Assembly: GCF_000763385.1 (NCBI RefSeq)
Contig: NZ_JQFA01000005.1
Location: forward strand, 124,001-188,000
Direction of reading: 5' to 3'
Length of the DNA: 64,000 bases
Source: Leptolyngbya sp. KIOST-1
GTDB taxonomy: Bacteria; Cyanobacteriota; Cyanobacteriia; Phormidesmidales; Phormidesmidaceae
Shown: positions 43,322-51,508 of the stretch, one piece after another
How the letters are laid out: the number at the start of each line of letters is the position of its first letter
Numbering within the stretch: position 1 is the first letter of the stretch
Position numbers and translations under genes: made by a program
The notes under the pieces: model-generated
The model's database searches: none
What the model saw: the letters and a program-made list of their open reading frames with translations, nothing else
Told to the model about the DNA's origin: nothing

Positions 43322-44161
43322 TTAACAATTGTCGCTAATCTGTCGGCTAATAATTCCCTGGTAGGGGCTGAACAGTAGGGCAAGCAAGAAACCAGTAAAT
43401 ACCGTCAAACCGATCGCAGGTCCCGACGGTATATCCAGATAGTAGCTGCCGTACATACCTACCACACTAAACAGCACACCTAGGGTAGCACCCAAACCCA
43501 TCATCCAGTGCAGCTCCTTAACTAGCAGATAGGCGGTGGCGGCAGGGCCTACCATCAGCGCTACTACCAGAATCACCCCGACAGTTTTGATGCCAGCGAT
43601 AATGGCGAGGGTGATGCCCGCCATCAGGCCCAGGTTGATGCGGTTGACGGGTAGCCCTAGAGCTTCGGCACCTAGGGGGTCGAAGGTGAAGAAGAGCAGC
43701 TCTTTGTAAAACAGGCCGACACCGACCAGCACCAGGGCTGCGATCGCCCCAATCTGCCAGACATCGCTGGCGCTAATGCTGAGGATGTCGCCAAACAGGA
43801 GTTGCTCCAGGGATACCCGGCTGCGAAGCACCGTCAGCAGGGTAATGCCCAGAGAGAAAAAGGTGGAAAAGGTAATTGCCATCGCGGTATCGGCTTTGAT
43901 GCGCGATTGGGTGCGAATCCAGGCGATCACGCCGGTGCTCAACAGGCCGCAGGCGAAGGCCCCCAGTAAAACGGGCAGGTTGAAGAAGCTGGCGATCGCC
44001 AGTCCCGGCAGCACCCCATGGGCCACCACGTCCCCTAGCATAGCCATGCGCTGCACAATCAGGTAGGTACCTACAATAGGACACAACACCCCCACCAGCA
44101 GGCTGGCCAGCAAGGCCTGGCGCATAAATTCGTAGCTCAGCGGGTCAAGCAGCCAGTCCAT
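43322..44161 (-). CDS. Metal ABC transporter permease (ZnuB/MntB family)
   Basis: A 279-residue ABC-3 permease with about eight hydrophobic segments. Family-typical pieces include LVGVLCPIVGTYLIVQRMAMLGDVVAHGVLPG near the N terminus and GIKTVGVILVVALMVGPAATA near 185-205. Members import zinc, manganese or iron with a binding protein and an ATPase; neither partner gene is adjacent here. Its ATG overlaps the stop of the DUF1232 gene by 1 base, so the two are translationally coupled. Metal specificity cannot be decided from the permease alone. Confidence 0.9.
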   Translation of the reverse strand: MDWLLDPLSYEFMRQALLASLLVGVLCPIVGTYLIVQRMAMLGDVVAHGVLPGLAIASFFNLPVLLGAFACGLLSTGVIAWIRTQSRIKADTAMAITFSTFFSLGITLLTVLRSRVSLEQLLFGDILSISASDVWQIGAIAALVLVGVGLFYKELLFFTFDPLGAEALGLPVNRINLGLMAGITLAIIAGIKTVGVILVVALMVGPAATAYLLVKELHWMMGLGATLGVLFSVVGMYGSYYLDIPSGPAIGLTVFTGFLLALLFSPYQGIISRQISDNC

Positions 44162-44445
44162 TACAAGACCTCAGAATCAACCGATACGGCCGCCGTATCG
44201 TCCTGTTTGGTCAGGGCCTTTTGCTCTTTCACCGCCTGGCGGCGATCGAGCAGCACCTGGGTAATGCCGGTCGCCAGCAGGGTTGCCACCACACCATCGT
44301 CAATCCAGCCCACCACAGGAATCAGGTCGGGGGAAATGTCGATGGGGCTGATCAAGTAAATCAGCGATGCCCCCATCACCACCCAGCGGTAGCGAGGATG
44401 CTTGAGCAAACTGTTATAAATACGGCCAAAAACCGGAATTTTCAT
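44161..44445 (-). CDS. DUF1232 (YkvA-like) small membrane protein
   Basis: A 94-residue protein with the DUF1232 core: YRWVVMGASLIYLISPIDISPDLIPVVGWIDD, i.e. a hydrophobic helix, the conserved PIDxxPDxIP turn and a second hydrophobic segment (LLATGITQVLL). The ATG at 44445 is chosen over one at 44490, because it begins MKIPVFGRIYNSLLKHPRY, a normal N terminus for the family. The C-terminal 30 residues are charged. It is coupled by a 1-base stop/start overlap to the metal permease gene. The family has no established function. Confidence 0.87.
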   Translation of the reverse strand: MKIPVFGRIYNSLLKHPRYRWVVMGASLIYLISPIDISPDLIPVVGWIDDGVVATLLATGITQVLLDRRQAVKEQKALTKQDDTAAVSVDSEVL

Positions 44446-44566
44446 AGGCACAGGAGAATGTTTGGGGGCAGTTGAGCCATCCACCCTCAATTACTGTAAT
44501 ACAATCCAGTCGAGCCCATTGGGCAGGGTGTTTCTCGCCGCCGCAAAGCCTGTCTGGGGTGGCCCA

Positions 44567-45529
44567 TCACCCAAAGGCCCACATCACCGGGTCGGCGGGA
44601 AGGTGGTCGGTGACGGTGCGGCTGATGGCGTCGATTTCCGCCAGGTCGGTGGCGGAAAGGTTCACCATCGCAGCTTTAGCATTCTCCGTAGCTTGCGAAC
44701 CGTTGCGCGCCCCGACAATCGCCGTTGTCTGGGGCTGAGCGACGAGCCAGGCCAGGGCCAGGTTGCCCAGGGTGGTGTGGTGGCGTTCTGCAATGGGCCG
44801 CAGCCGGTCCAGGGCCGCCTGGGCCTTGTCGTAGAGCGGCGGCTGAAACAGCTTGTTTTTGCTGCGAATGTCTTCTTTCGGAAACTGGTGGTCGGGGCCA
44901 AACTTACCCGTCAGCAGCCCCTGGGCCAGGGACGAGTAGGCCAGAATGGTGAGATTGTTCTCGACGCAGTAGGGCAGCAGCTCGGTCTCGACCCCGCGCC
45001 AGAAGAGGGAGTAGGGCGGCTGAAGGCTATCGATGCGGCCAAACTGCATGGCCGCTTCGATCTGCTGGACCGAAAAGTTCGACACCCCGATCGCGCGAAT
45101 TTTGCCCTGCTCTTTGAGCTGGTTCAGCGCCCCCATGGTTTCGCCAAGGGGCACTACCTCGCTGTTGAACGACCCCGAAGGCCAGTGAATCTGGTACAGG
45201 TCAATCACGTCGGTCTGCATGCGCCGGAGCGAATTTTCGCAGGCCTCGATCACCTGGTCAGCCTTCAGGTGGTTGGCAAAAACCTTAGTGGCCAGAATCA
45301 CCTGGTCGCGCCTGTCCCCCAGCGCCTTGCCCACCAGTTCTTCCGAGTAGCCATTGCCGTAGACCTCCGCCGTGTCAAAGGTGGTGATGCCCGCCTCAAG
45401 CGCGGCCCGCATAGCCTCGATAATCGCCTGGTCTTCGATGCCGACCCAGCCGCTCTTGCCCGCCTGCCAGGTACCAAAGATCAGCGGCGTGATCTCAATG
45501 TCGGTGTTGCCCAGCCTGCGATTGTCCAT
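44567..45529 (-). CDS. Aldo/keto reductase
   Basis: A 320-residue NADPH-dependent aldo/keto reductase of the (beta/alpha)8 barrel type. The catalytic tetrad is visible: Asp in TTFDTAEVYGNGYSE, Tyr in the same segment, Lys in ATKVF, and His in DLYQIHWPSG. The NADP-binding segment IVGARNGSQATENAKA is near residue 280-295. The sequence resembles the YghZ/PdxI-like bacterial group, with GRIDSLQPPYSLFWRG in the substrate loop. The ATG at 45529 is preferred over a TTG two codons upstream. Divergent from the helicase at 45668. Confidence 0.92.
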   Translation of the reverse strand: MDNRRLGNTDIEITPLIFGTWQAGKSGWVGIEDQAIIEAMRAALEAGITTFDTAEVYGNGYSEELVGKALGDRRDQVILATKVFANHLKADQVIEACENSLRRMQTDVIDLYQIHWPSGSFNSEVVPLGETMGALNQLKEQGKIRAIGVSNFSVQQIEAAMQFGRIDSLQPPYSLFWRGVETELLPYCVENNLTILAYSSLAQGLLTGKFGPDHQFPKEDIRSKNKLFQPPLYDKAQAALDRLRPIAERHHTTLGNLALAWLVAQPQTTAIVGARNGSQATENAKAAMVNLSATDLAEIDAISRTVTDHLPADPVMWAFG

Positions 45530-45609
45530 GCTCAAGCGCCATCCCTGAATTTCGTTACCTGCATGATAACGCCAGGCTTGAGCCGGGGGGCGGAAGCTAG
45601 TACTGGTTT

Positions 45610-45658
45610 ATTATGGATTTTAGATTTTGGGGCTAGCTCAAAATCTAAAATCCATAAT
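45610..45658. repeat. Perfect 20-bp inverted repeat before the helicase start
   Basis: Left arm 45610-45629 and right arm 45639-45658 are exactly complementary over 20 bp around a 9-base loop GGGCTAGCT; the arms consist of A+T-rich blocks such as TTTTAGATTTT. The right arm ends 9 bp before the ATG at 45668. In an RNA read from upstream the hairpin would sit directly on the ribosome-loading region. A related TTTTAGATT/TCTAAAAT pair occurs inside the riboswitch at 56451-56490. Confidence 0.85.
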
Positions 45659-45667
45659 TCTCTCCCC

Positions 45668-47239
45668 ATGCCTCCCCAACTCCGCCCTTACCAGGTTGAC
45701 CTGATCAACGACCTCTACCGCAAGCTCAACGAAGGGCACAAGCGGGTGGCGATCGTAGCCGGTACCGGGGCGGGCAAAACGGTGATCAGCGGCCAGATCT
45801 GCGCCCACGCCGAGGGGGCAGGCAAACGGCTGATGTTTCTGGTCCACCTGGACGTGCTGGTAGGTCAGACCTACGAAAAGATGAAAGCCTTTGGCCTCCA
45901 CTGCGGCTTTATTAAGGCGGGTTGGGAAGAAAATCGCGAGGCCCCAATTCAGATTGCCAGCATTCAGACTATGGCCAAGCGGCGCTGGTGGCAGCAGTGG
46001 GTGCCCGATGTGGTGTTCTACGATGAAGGGCACATCACCCTGTTCAGCCAGGTGGGCAAGAAGGTGCTGAAAACCTTTCCCAATGCGGTGCACCTGGTGA
46101 TGACAGCGACACCGGAGCGCCTAGGCAAGGAGCAGCTGGGCGACTATATGGATACTCTGGTGGCCTCGCCGGTGCCCAGCGACCTGCAGCAGCGAGGCTT
46201 TTTGGCCCCGATGAAGTACTACAGCATGCCCCCCGATGGCGTTGCCAACCTGAAGGAGGTCAAGACCGTGCGGGGGGACTACGACGAAGCCGGGCTGAAG
46301 AATGCCTGCGATCGCCCCGAGCTAATCGAAAAAATCGTCTCTGAGTGGCAGCGCCTGTGCCCCGGCAAGCGCACGATCGCCTTCTGCGTCGACATCGAGC
46401 ACGCCCGCCACGTGGCTGACGCCTTCCAGACGGCGGGTGTTCCCTCAGAAACTGTCGAAGGCGGCACCCCGATCAAAGACCGTAAGCGCATGTACAGTGA
46501 GCTGCGGGAGGAAAAAATTCTGGTACTCACCTCCTGCAACGTGATCAGCATCGGCTTTGACGAGCCCAGTGTGGAGGTGGGGCTGATGCTGCGGCCCACC
46601 CAGTCGAGCGCCCTGCACCTGCAGCAGATTGGTCGCGTGATGCGAATTTCGCCCCAGACGGGTAAGCAGTACGGCATCATTCTCGACCAGGCGGGCAACC
46701 TAGAGCGGCTGGGCTTTCCGGAGGACATCAAGGATTACCACCTGCCGGTGAAGAAAGACGGCGGCGGCAGCGGCAAGCCCGCGCCTACCAAGCCCTGCCC
46801 CCAGTGCGGGCGAATTGTGCTGTCGTTTATCGCTAAGTGCCCCGACTGCGGCCACCAGTGGATCACCGAGCGCCCGCTCAACCTGGAGGATATGGTGGAG
46901 ATCTACTCCGCCGACCAGGCCCACCAGATCAACGACATCCCCACCCTGGTGGAGCTGTTCCACAGCCACCGCCGTCGCGCCTATATGCGCCGCAACGCGC
47001 CCACTTGGGCCGAGCGATCGTTCTGGGAGCACTGCGGTCGGTGGCCCAAGGATGCCTGGTGCTTCGGCTCGATCTTTGGCTCCCGGCCCACCCCCCAACA
47101 GATGCTGGAGTACTTTGAGTACCTGCAAAAGAGCGCCAAGCGCATCGGCAAGCGCCAGGACTGGATTGTGCAAGAGTTTGAGAAAGAGTGCGGCCCCGGC
47201 AGCTTTAATCGTCTGGCCAATCTCCGTCAGGTTCTTTAA
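45668..47239 (+). CDS. Superfamily 2 DEGH-box helicase with C-terminal zinc ribbon
   Basis: A 523-residue helicase. The Q-motif-like LRPYQVDLINDLY opens the protein, then Walker A VAGTGAGKT (~28-36), DEGH box YDEGHI (~118-123), SAT-equivalent MTATPERL (~146-153) and motif VI LQQIGRVMRISP (~318-329). A zinc ribbon CPQC ... CPDC (~378-395) follows, then a ~120-residue C-terminal domain rich in Trp and Arg (RRNAPTWAERSFWEHCGRWP). The fold resembles phage and restriction-type RadD/XPB-like helicases, but the partner is unknown. A long in-frame extension upstream exists but is antisense to the aldo/keto reductase, so the ATG at 45668 is used. No ribosome site is obvious. Confidence 0.88.
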   Translation: MPPQLRPYQVDLINDLYRKLNEGHKRVAIVAGTGAGKTVISGQICAHAEGAGKRLMFLVHLDVLVGQTYEKMKAFGLHCGFIKAGWEENREAPIQIASIQTMAKRRWWQQWVPDVVFYDEGHITLFSQVGKKVLKTFPNAVHLVMTATPERLGKEQLGDYMDTLVASPVPSDLQQRGFLAPMKYYSMPPDGVANLKEVKTVRGDYDEAGLKNACDRPELIEKIVSEWQRLCPGKRTIAFCVDIEHARHVADAFQTAGVPSETVEGGTPIKDRKRMYSELREEKILVLTSCNVISIGFDEPSVEVGLMLRPTQSSALHLQQIGRVMRISPQTGKQYGIILDQAGNLERLGFPEDIKDYHLPVKKDGGGSGKPAPTKPCPQCGRIVLSFIAKCPDCGHQWITERPLNLEDMVEIYSADQAHQINDIPTLVELFHSHRRRAYMRRNAPTWAERSFWEHCGRWPKDAWCFGSIFGSRPTPQQMLEYFEYLQKSAKRIGKRQDWIVQEFEKECGPGSFNRLANLRQVL

Positions 47240-47244
47240 CCAAC

Positions 47245-47355
47245 TGTAGGGTGCATAACGCCATGGGCGAGGCTTTGCCGACGCGCAGCAATGTACCGCT
47301 GCTGGAGGTTTTTCCCTGCGGTGAATTGCGCTTTGCGCGAATGCACTCTACGGCA
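47245..47355. repeat. Degenerate inverted repeat of the GTAGGGTGCAT type
   Basis: TGTAGGGTGCAT (47245-47256) is nearly complementary to ATGCACTCTACG (47341-47352). Such 'TAGGGTGCATAACG' repeats recur between genes of filamentous cyanobacteria. The element fills most of the convergent gap between the helicase and the membrane glycosyltransferase. Confidence 0.5.
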
Positions 47356-47361
47356 GGGAAC

Positions 47362-48564
47362 TCAGCCGTCGCGCTCGGTGCGGATCCAGGTTTGTTCCGG
47401 CTTGGTCAAAAACCTGGAGAAGATCGAGAACTTGCCCAGCACGTAGGCGGGCACCGCCAGGATGTCTCGCAGGGACAGGTCGCTGCGGCCGTAGCCCACC
47501 CAGGCCAGGCCGATGCCGGTCACCAGGCAGACCAGGGCCGCCAGGGCCAGGGCGGCGGGCAGCCCGCTGAGGCCAGCCAGGGCCAGCCCAAGGCTCAGAA
47601 GGGCGATCGCGACCACCGCCATCACCTGTAGCGTAATCGGCAGCACCGACAGCTCCAGAGCCAGGGCCAGCAGGTCTAAACGCCCTTGCCGGACCGCCTG
47701 ACCCAGCAGCCTGGGCACGTACTCGGTAAAGATTTGCAGATGGCCGTGCTCCCAGCGGGTGCGCTGGGTGGTGGCGGCCCCGTCGCCGCTGGGCAAGCGG
47801 CTGGTCACCCATGCCCCCTGACAGAACTGAGGCGCATAGCCCACCAGGGCCAGATCCAGCCCCAGCTTCATGTCTTCGACGATGTGGCCGCTGGCAACGC
47901 TCACGGAAGTTGCCGCTGCCCAGGGCATAGCGATGCCGGTGCCCGTCAGCAGGCAGGGCCGCCCCAGTCCGTACAGCCCCAGGGGGCGCACCCAGTTTTT
48001 AACCTTAAAGGCAAAGGCCGAAATGCCATCCTTCAGCCCCGGATTAGCGGGCTTTTCCATCAGGTAAACCGCCTGGACAGGGCGGTTGGTGCGCTGGGCC
48101 TGACTGGCTAAGGCAGCCAGAGCACCGGGATGCAGGGTGCAGTCGGCATCGACAAAAACCACCAGGTCGGGGGCGTTGTCAGCCAGGTGGCGAAGGCCAA
48201 AGTCGAGGGCATAGCCCTTGCCGCGCCGGGTAAAGTCCTGACGCTCGATCACGGTGGCTCCAGCCTGACGGGCCTCGGCGGCGGTACTGTCGGTGCAGTT
48301 GTCGGCGATCACCACCAGGCGATCGCTCGGCCGCAGCTGGGGGGTAATGGTAGCCAGCGTTGCCCCAATGCCGCCCGCCTCGTTGTGGGCGGGTACCAAC
48401 ACCGCCAGGGAGCGATCGGCCGCCAGGGAAGCCGGGGTCGATTCGGGAATCCGCCTGAGCAGGGCCGACAGGCATTCCAGGGCGAAAAAGGCCGAGGTCA
48501 CCAGCAACAGCAGCGGCACCATAGCCAGGGCTGCGGTAAACAACGCACTCCAACTTACATTCAT
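47362..48564 (-). CDS. Membrane-bound glycosyltransferase family 2
   Basis: A 400-residue processive-type GT2. After an N-terminal membrane segment comes LAVLVPAHNEAGGIGATLA, ADNCTDSTAAEA, the metal-binding VVFVDADCTL, SGHIVEDMKLGLDLAL with the base Glu-Asp, and QRTRWEHGHL, the QxxRW motif. Two or three more hydrophobic segments close the protein. This order fits cellulose-synthase/hyaluronan-synthase-like enzymes, although its product could be a short glycolipid. The ATG at 48564 is preferred; the frame continues upstream to 48621 without better support. Not adjacent to the main glycan cluster. Confidence 0.88.
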   Translation of the reverse strand: MNVSWSALFTAALAMVPLLLLVTSAFFALECLSALLRRIPESTPASLAADRSLAVLVPAHNEAGGIGATLATITPQLRPSDRLVVIADNCTDSTAAEARQAGATVIERQDFTRRGKGYALDFGLRHLADNAPDLVVFVDADCTLHPGALAALASQAQRTNRPVQAVYLMEKPANPGLKDGISAFAFKVKNWVRPLGLYGLGRPCLLTGTGIAMPWAAATSVSVASGHIVEDMKLGLDLALVGYAPQFCQGAWVTSRLPSGDGAATTQRTRWEHGHLQIFTEYVPRLLGQAVRQGRLDLLALALELSVLPITLQVMAVVAIALLSLGLALAGLSGLPAALALAALVCLVTGIGLAWVGYGRSDLSLRDILAVPAYVLGKFSIFSRFLTKPEQTWIRTERDG

Positions 48565-48930
48565 AGCGGCCAATCTTCCCCGGTGAATGGTTGCTTTCAG
48601 GTTGCCCAGGCGATTGCCCAAGATGACGCAAATCGCCGATAGCTTCTGCCATGCTTAGCTACCCTACCGAAATGGGGCGATCGCCGCCCCAGCCTGGCCC
48701 CTAGATTTACAGGAGCTTCAAATATAGCCAGGGAACAGAGGGGGCAGGGTAGCAGGGGGCAGGGTAGCAGGGAGCAAGTATCAGGTGGCAGGTTCAGGGC
48801 AGGCCTGAAACCCGATAACCTGTACCTGACACCCCACTAACCTTGTCCCCCTTTGGCCTGTCCCCCTTTGGCCTGTCACCCTTTGGCCTGGCAGCCACCT
48901 AGGGGCTGTCAACCCCAAAGATGACCCGCC
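48565..48930. other. Intergenic region with three tandem or inverted repeat blocks
   Basis: Contains two copies of a 15-bp unit GGGGCAGGGTAGCAG (48741-48770), an inverted pair TCAGGT-CAGGTT / AACCTG-ACCTGA (48781-48829), and three copies of TCCCCCTTTGGCCTG (48846-48890, the third with one change). No gene seen. The blocks probably expand and contract by slippage. Confidence 0.75.
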
Positions 48931-49752
48931 CTAGGCCGCAATCTGGGTCAGGGCATGCTCCACCGCCATCGCCCACCCCTCCGGGGCGGGGGCGGGGGCA
49001 ACGGGCCAGCCCCGGTCGGCCAACTGGGGGTGGGGGCCGTGGGCGCTGGGCAGCACGATTGGGTAGTCAACGTTGTCGAGCATATCGAGGTCGTTGGGGC
49101 TGTTGCCCAGGCCGATGGTGGCAATGGTCTGAGCGTCAGGATTTTGGGCCTGAAAGAGCTGCACCAGCCGGTGTACGGCTTTGCCCTTGCCCGCTTCGGC
49201 CCCAATCAGGTGGGAAAAGCGATCGCCAATCACGACCTGGAAACCCATCGCCTCCACGGCCTCCCGCAGCTGATCGGAGGGCACGTTTTTGGGGGTCATG
49301 AAGGGCTCAGTGAACTCTCTGGCCTTGGCCTGTTTCGCCTCCTGTGGCGATAGCCCGGTGAGCTGAACCACCTGATCGACGCTCCAGTCGCCAAAGCCCT
49401 TCAGGGGACGGCCCAGATCCTGGGCGATCGCCTTCAGCCCGGCCCGGGCGGTGACGTAGTTACAGCCCAGCTGTAGCACCCGGTAACCGTCAATGTCGTC
49501 GCCCGGAGGCAGGGCAAAGCGAGTCTGGTCGGTGGGAATGTAGACGGCACTGCCGTTCTCGACCACAAACGGGTCGTACAGGCCCACGTCCTGACGCAGC
49601 TGGGCCACCTCCTGCCGGGTTTTGCTGGTCACGGGCACCACCGGAATGCCCAGGGCGGTGAGTTTGGCCAGGGTCGGCAGGGCTGCCTCGTAGGCGTAGG
49701 TTTCGCCGTTGAGGAGGGTACCGTCGAGATCGGTGAACACAATACAGGCCAT
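48931..49752 (-). CDS. HAD-IIB phosphatase, mannosyl-3-phosphoglycerate phosphatase type
   Basis: A 273-residue HAD-IIB phosphatase. Motif I is VFTDLDGTLLNG with Asp8 and Asp10 intact. Motif II is VTSKT, motif III includes GKGKAVHRL, and motif IV is GLGNSPNDLDML. The ENGSAVYIP segment and overall length match the mannosyl-3-phosphoglycerate phosphatase subfamily (YedP-like), which dephosphorylates precursors of compatible solutes such as mannosylglycerate or glucosylglycerate. No matching synthase gene is nearby, so the substrate is not fixed. Confidence 0.87.
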   Translation of the reverse strand: MACIVFTDLDGTLLNGETYAYEAALPTLAKLTALGIPVVPVTSKTRQEVAQLRQDVGLYDPFVVENGSAVYIPTDQTRFALPPGDDIDGYRVLQLGCNYVTARAGLKAIAQDLGRPLKGFGDWSVDQVVQLTGLSPQEAKQAKAREFTEPFMTPKNVPSDQLREAVEAMGFQVVIGDRFSHLIGAEAGKGKAVHRLVQLFQAQNPDAQTIATIGLGNSPNDLDMLDNVDYPIVLPSAHGPHPQLADRGWPVAPAPAPEGWAMAVEHALTQIAA

Positions 49753-50008
49753 GGCACGGGGGTGGTAGGTGTGGCAGGGGAATGGTCAGGCAGACAGGCT
49801 CAGGACAGAACTATCCCAAGCCTACCGCAGGAATTCATACCTCTTGGCCTGAGCGGCGGTGGTGCTCTATCCTTAGGCTAAATTTTCCTACTTTCCGTTT
49901 CTAAAGCGAGGATGAGACAATACCTGGACAGCTTTTCTTTGGGTCCGCTCTAAGGATAATCTGGTAAGACTTTAGCTACGGCTGAGGTTTTGCTGTTTGC
50001 CCCTCGCT

Positions 50009-50464
50009 ATGAATGTTATGGAGTTTAGAACCCCCGGACAGGAGGAGGTTTACCATCGAATTTTGCCCTGGATGCACGAGCTATTTGGCGAGTCGCTGGT
50101 GGTCTTTGAGGACGAGCCCCTGTTCATCGTCAACCTAGGATCCGCCGTAGCCTCCACCCGTGTTGTGCCCTGGCATCAGGATGAAACCCTGATTACCACC
50201 CGGTCCTACGTGGTCACCGACATTCAGCTCACCGCTGAACTGAGCTATTACCTTTTGCGCGAAAACAACGGCATTTACTTTGGGCGCTTTGCCTACGATG
50301 CCGAAGACGACATTGTGTTTGAGCACAGCCTGGTGGGGGAAACCTGCGATCGCCGGGGGTTGAATCACTCGGTCACTACCGTCATCCGGATCGCCGACAA
50401 CTACGACGACGAGATTGTGGCCCGTTGGGGGGGCAAGCGCGCCCTCGATCGCTGGGCATCCTGA
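50009..50464 (+). CDS. YbjN/T3SC-like small protein, unknown function
   Basis: A 151-residue soluble protein. It begins MNVMEFRTPGQEEVYHRI at the ATG at 50009; the frame also includes a TTG at 49997. The alternating pattern of acidic helices and strands (LFIVNLGSAVASTRVVP, YYLLRENNGIYFGRFAYD, VIRIADNYDDEIV) is reminiscent of YbjN/type-III-chaperone-like folds, which occur as small single-domain proteins in cyanobacteria. That is only a fold-level guess. No operon partner. Conserved-looking charged surface suggests a protein-binding role. Confidence 0.7.
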   Translation: MNVMEFRTPGQEEVYHRILPWMHELFGESLVVFEDEPLFIVNLGSAVASTRVVPWHQDETLITTRSYVVTDIQLTAELSYYLLRENNGIYFGRFAYDAEDDIVFEHSLVGETCDRRGLNHSVTTVIRIADNYDDEIVARWGGKRALDRWAS

Positions 50465-50601
50465 TTGAAATGGCCCCAGATTAGCCCCAGATTGGCTCAG
50501 AAAAAGGGCCAGAATTTTGACCGTTTTGTTGTCAAATGAGCTTCCGTTGAGCCCATTTCACGTTAAAACTAGGCTGGCCCGTTGCGCTAGGGGAGGTTGC
50601 T

Positions 50602-51414
50602 GTGGTTCGTCGGTGGATTTGGATTGGTTTGGGGGGGCTCCTGGTGGCATTGCTCACCCTGGGGTTGTCCCCTGTCCGAGCGGCGGGACCGCTGCAGCCG
50701 CAGTTAACAGTGCAGGGGCTTCCCCCTATGCCCACGGCCAACGACACGGTCCTACAACCGCTCAAGGCTCTGCAGCCCGGCCCAACCGATTTTGCCGTTC
50801 CCGATCATCTGCAGCTAGCCCAGGCCACCGCTCCGCGCCAGGTCACCGCCCTGGCCGATCCCTCCAACTACGGCGATCGCTTCGCCACCGACATCAATGG
50901 TCAGGTCCTGACCAACGACTTCATCGCCGTGCTGCATGAAACCGTAGGCTCGGCCCAGAGCGCGATCAACCTGTTTCGCACCCACCACCCCCGCGACCAG
51001 GATCAGGTCAGCTACCACACCCTGATTGGCCGCGACGGCACGGTGTACTACATTGTGCCGCCCGAAAAGCGGGCCTTTGGCGCAGGCAACTCGATATTCA
51101 ACGGGCCCAACGGACCCGAAACCGTCCGCACCAATCCGGCCTTTCCCCCCTCGGTCAACAACTTTGCCTACCACATTTCCCTGGAAACCCCCAGCGACGG
51201 CATGAACAACCGCCGCAGCCACAGCGGCTATACCCAGGCTCAGTATGCCTCTCTGGCCTGGCTGCTGGCCCAAACCACCATCCCCGACAGCCGCATCACC
51301 ACCCACCAGGCGGTCGATCGCTCCGGCAGCCGGATGGACCCCCGCAGCTTTAACGGGCAGAGCTTCTTTGCGCTGCTGCGCCGCTACCCCTCCCGCAGTG
51401 GGCTGTCCAGCTAG
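50602..51414 (+). CDS. N-acetylmuramoyl-L-alanine amidase (Amidase_2), exported
   Basis: A 270-residue protein with a signal peptide (MVRRWIWIGLGGLLVALLTLG, cleavage near VRAAG). After a proline-rich linker the amidase_2/PGRP domain starts near residue 95. Zinc ligands fit His in FIAVLHETVG and His in AYHISLET, with the following acidic/aromatic residues in THQAVDRSGSRMDPRSF. It should cut the amide bond between muramic acid and the stem peptide in the periplasm. GTG start at 50602 with GGGAGG at 50591-50596. Confidence 0.9.
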   Translation: MVRRWIWIGLGGLLVALLTLGLSPVRAAGPLQPQLTVQGLPPMPTANDTVLQPLKALQPGPTDFAVPDHLQLAQATAPRQVTALADPSNYGDRFATDINGQVLTNDFIAVLHETVGSAQSAINLFRTHHPRDQDQVSYHTLIGRDGTVYYIVPPEKRAFGAGNSIFNGPNGPETVRTNPAFPPSVNNFAYHISLETPSDGMNNRRSHSGYTQAQYASLAWLLAQTTIPDSRITTHQAVDRSGSRMDPRSFNGQSFFALLRRYPSRSGLSS

Positions 51415-51508
51415 TACCCTGCGGCATAAGTCAGCCAACTACTCCTAAAACCTTAAACCTAGCACCCAACACCCCAAGCAAGGGTTGCCATATTTCTGCC
51501 CGCCAATA

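Noticed and set aside
44462..45667. Upstream extension of the zinc-ribbon helicase frame (would add ~400 residues)
   Set aside because: It is the antisense of the aldo/keto reductase gene; the normal helicase N terminus begins at the ATG at 45668.
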